Below, in pieces: positions 23,701-30,628 of a stretch of 64,000 bases of DNA. Location: contig CAJNDS010002210.1 in assembly GCA_905221605.1 (NCBI GenBank), positions 517,075 through 581,074 on the forward strand, given 5' to 3'. Source of the DNA: Symbiodinium natans. Lineage: Eukaryota > Sar > Dinophyceae > Suessiales > Symbiodiniaceae. The position numbers and the translations under genes were made by a program. The stretch's first letter is position 1; every line of letters starts with the position of its first letter. Under the pieces are notes generated by a model that saw nothing but the letters and a program-made list of their open reading frames with translations, made no database searches and was not told where the DNA came from.

Positions 23701-25456
23701 AATCTTTGGCTCGGTGGGTCGTGGCTCCACATGCCAGACACTTCGACTTCTTCTCCTCCTTCGTGAGGCCGGCCATCGAATGCTTGTAGCGACACTTATT
23801 CCCTCGACTGCAGCCTTTGTCCTTCAGAAAGAACCTGCATACATCTGTGGTAGTAGATGACGACGGTGTCTTTGGCGTTTGATCGGAACCACCATGAGCA
23901 CTTGGGGCCGCCACCAATCCCTTGACCACAGGCAGCGTCGTAGTGGATGAAGAAGGCTCTCTCGCTGTGGTCCTAGCATGGGTCTCCAGCTCAGCCAAAA
24001 GGTGCTGGTGATACTGCAGCACCGTTGACGGTTGAGGGTTATTGTCGACTTGCAGTGACGCTCTCACTAGGGACACCCTAAAGGCCAGCTCACTGTCTGA
24101 TCGTATCACCCGCTGCGTCAAGTTGTCGAGGCCCTTCATCAGGATGGATGCGTCGGGTTCCACGATGCCCAACGTTCTTGCTCTCTTCAACCACAACAAC
24201 CATCTACGAAGCCCTTGAGCCGCCTGAGAGGAAGTCGTACTTTCTCCTGGCGATTCCAAGTTCTTGAGGATCAAGGATTTTTCCTGCTTGTTGCCCGGCT
24301 GGTACACCGTGAGAATCCTACATACCACACCCATTGCCGTCATGTCGCCATGAGTGATGATGTCCCGCCTCAAGGAATCTGGAATCGCCGAAAGCAGCAT
24401 GGCCACCGCCCTCCTTTCTACTCTCGACCACTCCGGCTTCTGCAGCTGTCCTTCCGCTACTGGTTTCAACTGCAATCTCTGCAATGGGCTTGCCGACGCA
24501 TACTCCTGGTACCACACCGAAGACTGGCGCAATGTCTCACCCCACCACAGTCCCGAAGTGTCAGAGATGTCCTCAAGGATTGGACCGATATGGGTCATCC
24601 AATGCACCATATCGATGGCTGCCGTCTCTGGATCATACTCCGGAAGTTTTGGAAGCTCCTGCGCCCCCGGCTTAACGGCTTCAGGCTGACCAGTCTTCGT
24701 AGGGCTTTGGGTCTTCTTCAACAACTCCTCAATCCCTCGTGCCATGGAGAGTAGCACCCGATCTGTAGTGGTCATAGTCGGTGCCGCACCCTCACCTCCA
24801 GCATGTTCAGGACCTGTCGTATTGCGTGGGGGAGATTGTGTTCTTCCCAAACCCAGGAGATCACGAAGAGAACGTCCAAGCTGCGACTCATTAGCCAGAC
24901 CAGTGTTTGCCCTGTGTTGATCACTATCATTATGAGGACCAGGTAGTGCGTGTGATTGCTCCGGTAGTCCACGAGATTGAACTTGCCCTAGGCGTACTGA
25001 CTGGCTACCCACACCCCCTTGACCCAACGATCCCATAACCGCTTGCCCAGGTAGTGCGTGTGATTGCTCAGGTAGCCCATGAGATTGAACTTGCCCTAGG
25101 CGTACTGATTGGCTACCCACACCCCCTTGACCCAACGATCCCATAACCGCTTGTCCAGGTAGTGCGCGTGATTGCTCTGGTAGTCCATGAGATTGAACTT
25201 CCAGTCTCGAATTGTCCCGGGCCTCTTGACCCAAGATTCCAAGCGGATTTCCTTCGATCCGTATCGAATCCCCCATCATTGCGCCCGAACCAGTGGCCAC
25301 CAAACGTCCACCCGCTCCAGCATGCACATGACTTGTCGGGTTAAGTCCAACTGGACCATGACCTGGGATGGGTAAAGCCGTCCATCCCGCATCTCGGCCT
25401 TCATTTCTCTCAATACCCGCATGCCCATCAAGACCTCCATCATCTTGCCCAGTCAT
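17756..25456 (-). CDS. Copia Gag-Pol polyprotein with oxygenase-like insert (ORF2)
   Basis: 2566 aa, uninterrupted. Seen in order: three 36-aa repeats near 80-175; Gag capsid-like helical region about 265-490; CCCH finger C540-C549-C555-H559; CCHC knuckle C573-C576-H581-C586; aspartic protease D679-S-G-A-T; integrase zinc site H1048/H1052, C1060, C1063 and catalytic D1087, D1229, E1265 (D-x35-E, with a long acidic insert between the two Asp); an HxD...H segment at 1495-1660 (H1557, D1559, H1631) like Fe(II)/2-oxoglutarate oxygenases; an acidic linker about 1670-1740; reverse transcriptase about 1860-2110 with Y2051-V-D-D; RNase H D2227, E2266, D2301, D2350. The tail has a predicted membrane helix at 2410-2432 and a His/Cys-rich end (C2550, C2552, C2553). 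The start ATG overlaps the ORF1 stop as ATGA, suggesting reinitiation or -1 slippage on a nearby T6 run. Catalytic residues are all present; the oxygenase assignment is inference. Confidence 0.93.
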   Translation of the reverse strand: MTGQDDGGLDGHAGIERNEGRDAGWTALPIPGHGPVGLNPTSHVHAGAGGRLVATGSGAMMGDSIRIEGNPLGILGQEARDNSRLEVQSHGLPEQSRALPGQAVMGSLGQGGVGSQSVRLGQVQSHGLPEQSHALPGQAVMGSLGQGGVGSQSVRLGQVQSRGLPEQSHALPGPHNDSDQHRANTGLANESQLGRSLRDLLGLGRTQSPPRNTTGPEHAGGEGAAPTMTTTDRVLLSMARGIEELLKKTQSPTKTGQPEAVKPGAQELPKLPEYDPETAAIDMVHWMTHIGPILEDISDTSGLWWGETLRQSSVWYQEYASASPLQRLQLKPVAEGQLQKPEWSRVERRAVAMLLSAIPDSLRRDIITHGDMTAMGVVCRILTVYQPGNKQEKSLILKNLESPGESTTSSQAAQGLRRWLLWLKRARTLGIVEPDASILMKGLDNLTQRVIRSDSELAFRVSLVRASLQVDNNPQPSTVLQYHQHLLAELETHARTTAREPSSSTTTLPVVKGLVAAPSAHGGSDQTPKTPSSSTTTDVCRFFLKDKGCSRGNKCRYKHSMAGLTKEEKKSKCLACGATTHRAKDCMVPGAKRKEREAGGDAGHDLTPTSPTATSAMGSDGSVKPAGGQRPMKAITFEAQEATEMKSLMAKALDEIRRLQVLRLDGVKDDMEVRKALLDSGATHALRGASEWERSTTRNVDVTLAGEGKATMQQSEAGTLLVDSETPGLQTIVPLGKVISTLGYALSWTPEGCWLVCPDGKKEKLHLRNGCPEIEEEKGLKLIEELENQLRDTTEASARHLHDVSVSWWTALQRYVETQEVKHVKEVVNKAVFLKSLDEEEMVRLHDFGNMDPWERLKTLPVNRRRRKRLCRSSTWVVRWNRLERGRDPIWALDGMHDAVVWDLDRLRGQIPGEELWKVLLGAALEGKISAMVLQDVTLNEVQHRDDEPFRAKVHYLNLLATLARFRRKISGGRIETALVLERPASMKIGATWAADGAYRKFAEEVGIEGGSMATSDIANYVIRWCGLQGPTRARLAKLASEAAWRTHVLNHHQPFERNCAVCVRNAATGRQHRSTLHPMAYTLSIDVAGPLKYPGVTPDSKGLRYFLIGAYRFPRLEGVSPEAGFPLPSAEDEEFSEGEEQPGDADPFGAGVEPGKDEMPEEGMPSEEEEKKAWKKMMEGFTTPVALETAYFAVPMRNKKAASVLPALQRIYVDVKALGFPMHRVHGDRAGELRSKMVRNWILKKGMLPTTTEGDNPASNGVAEAGVKYLKKRIRILLDSGAVHKAAWPLALHAAASMQRCDRMGLPSPMLAPFGSPCYIKTKRYKTGAVEDLGPKWTRGKYLGPSIDVRGGHCILKDGGGYVQTVHVRTPVEPPPLKDVVSPLIVEPALRLRSKTRPADARPYARDAPTGAAPRDGRRRRLRAKSSPSTSPVGPSTPSVRVMRAQGRSRETLAEVKALAQHLLNMEDFSKEGCLELLEKLVVAAKVRTRRGEGCFQAFGAYCQGGNRGITVQTRNKEAVVMYLNEYLKRATSHLPEGSVTWATLGVFTGNAIPPHTDVHNKRGSWNYVVEISDRSQRGLWVSGDDDSNPARGEAVRGDMPQVLPDGSQGVGRFYDIGHRATGFNPKKFHGFLPNSANDWLLVGYTPSGFEKLTEGELNKLVELGFPIETEDPIEEEEENDDEDPDDEDDDSDNEEERIPDDPDPDQYNEVSDEEYTDRDDEEPEDNTEPMDAEFVGKWEIHVDEPTGVRKVQMLEGPSAEDLSMAQRKCRNLTLEAVDEKLAMEDLEKLQGYLHEKGVENPRVMKAEPEFTKGMEELLESMRTPVDVVYNVDPAEAKAHLDFWKDPILEEFGVVKKGFDRTTMGELLKRFKMDDMLVVPAKIVYTIKPPKKGSQALYRRKARIVACGNMIDEQLLDCFASGAAGETLRCVLVESGRRKWYIGAIDVTGAFLLTPMPTEEGEKVVVVTPPHVLVLLGVVNKQERWKLTRALYGLRQSPRLWAQYRDSVMKDFVVNMDGRKVVLKQGDIEPNLWSVHYAGENRVIGAILIYVDDILICGDRRLVETLGERFKAEWEVSELELCDEGRVVRFLGCEIQRTETGCYFINQEAYIAELLRAYEVPKTQMGLVPCPREWMAMDEEEENPAESSKNPGAIREAQKITGELLWISQRSRPDLAFHLSIMASHVLKNPEKVIQIGSRILGFLQRTKARGLLLVPGGVTLQAFSDSSFAPTGRRSHTGTLVCLYNCPVAWRSGRQSFVTLSTAECELVASIDSIVLARAVMAVIRQLDIQVNVLELQIDNMAAVGLSSDGAGSWRTRHLKVRASYLREQAKSGFLKVCHCRGQFQKADLLTKPLPKDRHEELCRLWGLQGLLATELKAKILRILLMCGWVCGSKAENPQASLQLDGSIEFYILMMMACITMLVAWEVLRWAYGKTMRWFDRRWDPRRSRRLERLRNMVEDELVEQLNDRLRTPATRPIMVDAQVQCSMGMTRLMSAEPARIEIREVEREVPTWHPGPFYVTNGGDHVHITRDCWGLRNASQIQIRTFCACCRNGGRQLYATRTI
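24941..25210 (-). repeat. 108-bp tandem repeat inside ORF2
   Basis: AGGTAGTGCG recurs at 24941, 25049 and 25157, exactly 108 bp apart. The unit encodes 36 aa (for example HGLPEQSHALPGQAVMGSLG and on), repeated two full times plus a partial. The frame is kept. The segment is Gly/Gln/Ser-rich and probably disordered. Confidence 0.9.
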
Positions 25457-26469
25457 GGAAAAAACTGGTACCCCATCTGGAATGCCTCCAATTCTCCACC
25501 CGTCTTACGAAGTCGCTCCCTCTCCAACTGCTGTCTCATGCTCTGAGCCTGCGCCAAAGCACTCTCAGCTCTCAACCTTTCCTCCTGCAGTTGTCCCAGC
25601 ACCCCACTCAGTTGGCGTCGGACTTCAGCTTGGACATCTTCCCGATGCACGGAATCCGAGGTGCCTTCAGAGGTTGTATAGGGCTGTGGGTTGGCACCTG
25701 GAGGAGGTCCTTGTAGAAGAGAGGAAACATTCTGCAGATGCTGACTGGTGTTCGGGGGCATTAAGGACGTACCCATTGACGATGCCGTCCAGGTAGCTCC
25801 CTCATGGGGTCTGCTCGCCGTCGGGCTCCAGCTTGCTCTCACCTCCTGGTGAACCAATGCCTGAGCACTTCCAGCTGTTCCTGACACAGCTGTCGACGCC
25901 CTATGAAAAAACTCTCCCAAACGCATCATCCATTGCAGTGGTGACGCTTGCTCGCCCTGTCGGACACGCCCCGTTGGTCGTATCGCATCGCTCGCGCCCG
26001 AGTCCGGTGGTGGATCCAGTAAAAGCGACGACCCTGGGAGCGGTGACGGAGCCAGGTCTCCGCTTGCCTTGACAGGTCCCGTTGGCAAAACCAATGGCGA
26101 AGAGGCGTCATTGTCCTCCCTTCCACGGTCAGCAGCTGACGGTGCTAGTCTCATTGGTCTAGCATCAGCGTGATGCCTCAGATCAGCACTTGCCGGTCCA
26201 ATACCATTCATAACGGGCCTCTCAACCTGTCCTGCATCTTGCCGAGTCCCAACAACCGCATCCAAATCAGCAGAGTGATTCAAAGGCGAGCCAGCAGCAA
26301 CTTGGGCTGTCATAACCTGTTGATACATGGTGTCAGTGTCATCATCGGGGGCAACAGGCCTTGTGAAATCATGGGCTGCCATGGCGGGTTCACTCGCTCC
26401 TCTGTTTCTCGCACACAGAAAGAAGATGCGACATGAGTTCCACTGGCATCTGTGCATACAGTGGAGCAA
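25453..26469 (-). CDS. Copia ORF1, 338-aa coiled-coil protein
   Basis: A frame upstream of Gag-Pol that opens inside the 5' LTR. Possible starts are M1 (26469) and the MAAHDF methionine, both in the LTR, or MYQQVM near the LTR/internal junction. The frame crosses from LTR to internal region without a stop. The last 70 residues (EDVQAEVRRQLSGVLGQLQE and on) have heptad-like spacing typical of a coiled coil; the rest is Pro/Ser/Ala-rich and probably disordered. No zinc finger or protease is visible; those lie in ORF2. It could be an extra structural or RNA-binding Gag-like protein. Its TGA is embedded in the ORF2 ATG (ATGA). I do not recognise a family. Confidence 0.75.
   Translation of the reverse strand: MLHCMHRCQWNSCRIFFLCARNRGASEPAMAAHDFTRPVAPDDDTDTMYQQVMTAQVAAGSPLNHSADLDAVVGTRQDAGQVERPVMNGIGPASADLRHHADARPMRLAPSAADRGREDNDASSPLVLPTGPVKASGDLAPSPLPGSSLLLDPPPDSGASDAIRPTGRVRQGEQASPLQWMMRLGEFFHRASTAVSGTAGSAQALVHQEVRASWSPTASRPHEGATWTASSMGTSLMPPNTSQHLQNVSSLLQGPPPGANPQPYTTSEGTSDSVHREDVQAEVRRQLSGVLGQLQEERLRAESALAQAQSMRQQLERERLRKTGGELEAFQMGYQFFP
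26301..26317 (-). promoter_or_regulatory. Putative primer-binding site
   Basis: Directly after the 5' LTR the minus strand reads GGTTATGACAGCCC. GGTTATG is complementary to the CAUAACC of the initiator-tRNA anticodon loop. Copia of Drosophila is known to prime from a tRNA-iMet half molecule at a similar sequence; assigning the same primer here is inference. Confidence 0.55.
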
Positions 26470-26552
26470 GCTGTGTTATGCTTCTCATGTTTGATGAGCC
26501 GTTCGAGGCTGCAAAAGAGTGAGGAGATATCCCCTATACTTCCATTTCAACA
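26318..26552 (-). repeat. 5' LTR of the copia element (235 bp)
   Basis: Same sequence and termini as 17473-17707. It contains the beginning of ORF1, so transcripts starting inside it must retain the ORF1 start or use a later methionine. Confidence 0.95.
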
Positions 26553-26557
26553 CCTAA
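26553..26557. repeat. Target-site duplication, right copy
   Basis: CCTAA, identical to 17468-17472. Confidence 0.85.
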
Positions 26558-27029
26558 AGCCTAAACGCAAATTCGCAGCAAGGCTTCCCCAGTTGGGGGC
26601 GGCCGTTTGCTTTCCTGCGGTGTCGGCCCAATTTCTTCTACCTGACCACTCGCACCCGAAGCTCAACCAAACGGATCGCAACCTCTGTGCCCAAACGGCT
26701 GCCAACTCCAAACTTCAGCCCTCAAGAACTCCCAGGCCTCATATAAAAGCACGAACCGAACCACGGGGAAAGGGTGGGGAAACAGTCGGCAAAGGCTGTT
26801 GCATATACACCCCTTGCAGCCCTAAGCCGTAACCCTGGAAGGAACAGTTCCTGCAAACCCTTACTTCGGTGCCCTAAGTTCCGAAGCCACCACACTCCTC
26901 GCCCACCCACCCACGCAGAAACTCCGGTCTGAAGCCATGAGCCCCCGAGCCCGCACAACCCTAACCCTAACCCAAAACTTGTACACCAGAAGCCAGGTGT
27001 AGTGGCTCTTTTGTGGGGCAGTTAGGGCC
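26558..27029. other. Non-coding flank
   Basis: Unique sequence with a few degenerate telomeric words (26955-26975). It would adjoin 17472 before the retrotransposon inserted. No gene supported. Confidence 0.5.
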
Positions 27030-27169
27030 TATATATATGTATATATATATATGTATATGTATATGTATATGTATATATATATATATGTATATATATATGC
27101 TACCCCCCCCCCCCCAAAGATCTAGGTGTTTTCACGATTTAGCGATATCAAGTTGAAGACCTGCATGGG

Positions 27170-28800
27170 CCCGGAAGGGGCCTAAACGCTTCACCTTTAA
27201 ACCCTATAGGCTCTAGGGTTAAGGTTTGAGGGTTTAGGCTTAAAAAGTAAGCCCATAGAGTTCAGACCCCAAAGAAACGCTTAACCTTTAAACCCTATAG
27301 GCTATGGGGTTAAGGTTTAAAGCTTTAAGATTCAAGATTTAGCCATCTAAACCCAAGCCCACCTTAAGGGTTTAAGGTTTTAAACCCTCATGGCTTAAGA
27401 AATACCTAAGCCGTTAGACCCTATAGGGCTGAAAGGTAAAGAGAGCGTAATGTCTGGGCATTTATGCTTTCAACGCCTATAGGGTTAAACCCTTTTAACG
27501 TTTTAGAGCCCTACAGGGCTTCAGGGTTCTGACCCTAAAGGGCTTAGGCTTAAACCTTAAACCCTTAAGGTTGAAGCTCTATGGGCTTATGTTTTAATGC
27601 CAAAACCTTAAACCCTAAGCCCTTCAACCTTAACCCTATGGCCTATAGGGTTTAAAGGTTAAGCGCTTCGGGCCCTTAAGGTTTAAACTCTATGGGCTTG
27701 CTGTTGAACTTTTCAACCCTAAACCTTTAAACCTGAACCGTGCCTAAACACTTAACCTTTAAGCCCTATAGGGTATAGGGTTACGGTTTAAAGGATTAGG
27801 GTTTAAAAGTTCAATAGTAAGCCCATATAGTTTAAGCCCTTAAGGGGCCTAAACGCTTCACCTTTAAACCCTATAGGCTCTAGGGTTAAGGTTTGAGGGT
27901 TTAGGTTTTAAAAGTAAGCCCATAGAGTTCAGACCCCAAGGAAACGCTTAACCTTTAAACCCTATAGGCTATGGGGTTAAGGTTTAAAGCTTTAAGATTC
28001 AAGATTTAGCCATCTAAACCCAAGCCCACCTTAAGGGTTTAAGGTTTTAAACCCTCATGGCTTAAGAAATACCCTAAGCCGTTAGCTCCTATAGGGCTGA
28101 AAGGTAAAAGAGGGCGTAATGTCTGGGCATTTATACTTTCAACGCCTATGGGTTAAACCCTTGTAACGTTTTAGAGCCCTACAGGGCTTCATGGTTCTGA
28201 CCCTAAAGGGCTTAGGGTTCTCGTTTAAATGCTTAAACCTTAAACCCTTATGGTTTAAGCTCTATGGGCTTGTGTTTTAATGCCAAAATCTTAAACCCTA
28301 AGCCTTTCAACCTTAACCCTGAAGGTTAAGTGTTTAGGCACGGTTCAGGTTTAAAGGTTTAGGGTTGAAAAGTTCAACAGCAAGCCCATAGAGTTTAAAC
28401 CTGAAGGGCCCGAAGCGCTTAACCTTTAAACCCTAGAGGCCATAGGGTTAAGGTTGAAGGGCTTAGGGTTTAAGATTTTGGCATTAAAACATAAGCCCAT
28501 AGAGCTTCAACCTTAAGGGTTTAAGGTTTAAGCCTAAGCCCTTTAGGGTCAGAACCCTGAAGCCCTGTAGGGCTCTAAAACGTTAGAAGGGTTTAACCCT
28601 ATAGGCGTTGAAAGTATAAATGCCCAGACATTACGCTCTCTTTTACCTTTCAGCCCTATAGGGTCTAACGGCTTAGGGTATTTCTTAAGCCATGAGGGTT
28701 TAAAACCTTAAACCCTTAGGGTGGGCTTGGGTTTAGATGGCTAAATCTTGAATCTTAAAGCTTTAAACCTTAACCCCATAGCCTATAGGGTTTAAAGGGC
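27170..28800. repeat. Three related ~480-bp units, two direct and one inverted
   Basis: 27170-27770 is repeated directly at about 27840-28320 and as reverse complement at about 28320-28800. Marker words are AATGTCTGGGCATTTAT (27450, 28120) and its inverse ATAAATGCCCAGACATT (28617). Units consist of words such as CCTATAGGGTTTAAAGGTTAA with many internal inversions. Non-coding. Confidence 0.8.
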
Positions 28801-29330
28801 TGAGACTTTATAAAACGTGAGCCCGATTGAAAACGATTGAAACGATTGAAATTCAATCGGGGGCCCGATTGAAAAACGATTGAAACGATTGAAATTCAAT
28901 CGGGGGCCGGATTGAAGATTGAAGATTGAAGATTCCCAGAAAAAAGCTTTCCGGGAATCTTCAATCTTCAATCTTCAATCCGGTCTCCGATTGAATTTCA
29001 ATCGTTTCAATCGTTTTTCAATCGGGCCCCCGATTGAATTTCAATCGTTACTTCTGAGACTTTATAAAACGTGAGCCCGATTGAAAACGATTGAAACGAT
29101 TGAAATTCAATCGGGGGCCCGATTGAAAAACGATTGAAACGATTGAAATTCAATCGGGGGCCGGATTGAAGATTGAAGATTGAAGATTCCCAGAAAAAAG
29201 CTTTCCGGGAATCTTCAATCTTCAATCTTCAATCCGGTCTCCGATTGAATTTCAATCGTTTCAATCGTTTTTCAATCGGGCCCCCGATTGAATTTCAATC
29301 GTTTCAATCGTTTTCAATCGGGCTCACAAT
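28801..29330. repeat. Two tandem copies of a GATTGAA palindrome
   Basis: TGAGACTTTATAAAACGTGA occurs at 28801 and 29055, giving a 254-bp direct duplication. Each copy is a palindrome with arms of up to about 125 bp built from GATTGAAACGATTGAA words, centred near 28945 and 29199 on GATTCCCAGAAAA / TTTCCGGGAATC. The first copy is shortened on its right side. Confidence 0.9.
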
Positions 29331-29510
29331 TTGAAAATACGACCACGCACATATGAAGACTCGCACATATCAAGATTTACATGTCCATATGGAGATTTAC
29401 ATGTTTAGCTAGCCCCCCCCCCCCCCAACCCTAAAACCCTAAAACAGATCCCAAAACCACGAAAATACCTAGATCTTTGGGGGGGGGGGGGGGTACCATA
29501 TATATATACA

Positions 29511-29699
29511 TATGTAAGCAAGGTGGTCATGTGGACGATCATCCTCCACAAGCAGGCGTCCACGGATGCCGAGGCCGCTGATGCCCCAAGACCCTAAGGC
29601 CCGAAGCCCCAATCGCTTTGGGCTTTAGGCTTGAGGGTTTAGGCTTTTGGGTTTCATGGTTTAGGCTTCAGGATTGAGGGTTGAGGGTTTGAAGTGCTG
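29511..29699. other. Non-coding
   Basis: Unique sequence plus degenerate TTTAGGG-like words (29625-29690). Confidence 0.4.
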
Positions 29700-29990
29700 T
29701 TTTTCTTGGAGAACGAGTTAAAACTATCAAGGAGCAAAAATTGAAAGATCCTTGCTCATCATTCTATCTTACTGCAGGTGTTCCACAAGTCTCTGTAGCT
29801 TCTCCTTCAATACAATTACTATTCTATGATTCATTATCAAAGGGCACGAGAACTCCGTTGTATTTTATGCGGACGACTTTGCGTTTTTTCTAACACAAGG
29901 AGATATGGCTCTTTCTTGGAGTGTCTCATGATATGGACATAGCCTAGCCGCGGAGAAAACTACGGTCGTGACGTAGAACAGCGGTGAGCA
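29700..29990 (+). pseudogene. LINE-type reverse transcriptase fragment
   Basis: One frame reads YLTAGVPQVSVASP near 29768-29810, matching the GVPQGS-LSP motif of non-LTR retrotransposon reverse transcriptases. Another frame reads VVFYADDFAFFLTQ near 29858-29900, with the catalytic YADD box, and after a stop GHSLAAEKTTVVT matches the following L-x-x-x-K-T motif. The two boxes are out of frame (offset 2) and a TGA interrupts, so it is a decayed piece without endonuclease or 5' part. The spacing between motifs fits the family. Confidence 0.65.
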
Positions 29991-30372
29991 TTTGGTGTAT
30001 TATCTGTGCTGTTCACGGTGCTCTTAAACTTACTGGTATAGGGTGCTCGCCCAAGAACACAGAGCTAGTGAACTGGCAACTTTGCAGAAATTTAAAGTCG
30101 ATTTCATAGTAACAATTCTGTGCAGCTGGATCTGAAGGGATCCATTAGGGCGTCCTGAACTGATAGCGGTCTAGCTCCTGCTTGCGGTGTCTCCTGGCGG
30201 GACTCACTCGCGATGATCGGCGCGGGTGAGCAGTCAAAGTTATGCCTCCCTACACCTAAGCTTCCACCTTCAGTCGGATTTGTCGGTAGACCCTCAAAAC
30301 CCACAGCCAGCAGGCTTTAGGGCTTAGGGTTTAGGATGTAAAGTGTTCAGAGAGGCCTGGATGCAAAAGGGC
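29991..30372. other. Non-coding
   Basis: Probably includes decayed LINE tail at its start. Unique otherwise, with a short TTTAGGG word near 30316. No gene seen. Confidence 0.4.
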
Positions 30373-30628
30373 TGGTATATCTTCATGTCTTACATCTCTT
30401 AACTTTTGGACAACAATTCTAAATCTGAGATCTTATTATCTGACATTAAAGACTATCCCATTATTTCCTTGGGCTTTCTTGATTACAGCTTTCATGCTTT
30501 TATTAACATTACCAATCTTATCTGGTACACTTCTTTTAATATTGGGTGATCTTCATTCTAATACACTTTTCTTTGATCCTATATTTGGAGGAGATCCTAT
30601 ATTCTATCAACATTTATTTTGGTTTTTT
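30373..30628 (+). pseudogene. cox1: Mitochondrial cox1 fragment in the nucleus (NUMT)
   Basis: An open stretch of about 85 codons reads as the middle of cytochrome c oxidase subunit I, from AGISSCLTSLNFWTTILN through LTLKTIPLFPWAFLITAF to GGDPIFYQHLFWFF. It stops just before the GHPEVY helix that should follow, and after 30628 the frame enters unrelated sequence. No stop or frameshift breaks the fragment. The bases are AT-richer than the surroundings, as expected for mitochondrial DNA. It lacks both ends of the protein, so it cannot be functional. The wording of the protein suggests a dinoflagellate cox1. Confidence 0.9.

Larger units (their letters stand above)
17473..26552 (-). mobile_element. 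Complete Ty1/copia-type LTR retrotransposon
   Basis: A 9080-bp element with identical-looking 235-bp LTRs, a 5-bp CCTAA target duplication, primer site, polypurine tract and two long open reading frames on the minus strand. The order protease, integrase, reverse transcriptase, RNase H places it in Ty1/copia (Pseudoviridae type) and not Ty3/gypsy. It is unusually long for the group because ORF2 has an N-terminal extension, an oxygenase-like insert before reverse transcriptase and a C-terminal membrane/Cys-rich tail. No stops interrupt the frames, so it is a young and possibly active copy. It lies alone among telomeric repeats; long plus-strand frames across it are antisense shadows. Confidence 0.97.
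27030..29510. mobile_element. Poly-C-ended inverted-repeat element 1
   Basis: The left end is a TATATA run, GCTA, C13, then AAAGATCTAGGTGTTTTC (27116-27133). The right end is its inverse: GAAAATACCTAGATCTTT (29461-29478), G15, TACC, TATATA. The terminal inverted repeat therefore reads (TA)n-TG[C/G]TA-poly(C)-AAAGATCTAGGT. The interior has three related units of about 480 bp (27.2-28.8 kb) and two nested palindromes (28.8-29.33 kb), and no coding frame. An element with the same ends lies at 45340-47056. I know no described family with this form; it resembles fold-back transposons in general structure. Confidence 0.65.

Noticed and set aside
17720-25796. Many plus-strand ORFs (up to 259 aa) across the copia element
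   Set aside because: They are antisense to the long, motif-rich polyprotein and have no domain of their own.
27099-27115. Poly-C run as a simple sequencing artefact
   Set aside because: The inverse poly-G with matching flanks at 29479-29497, and the same layout at 45.37/47.02 kb, argue for real terminal repeats, although exact run lengths may be unreliable.
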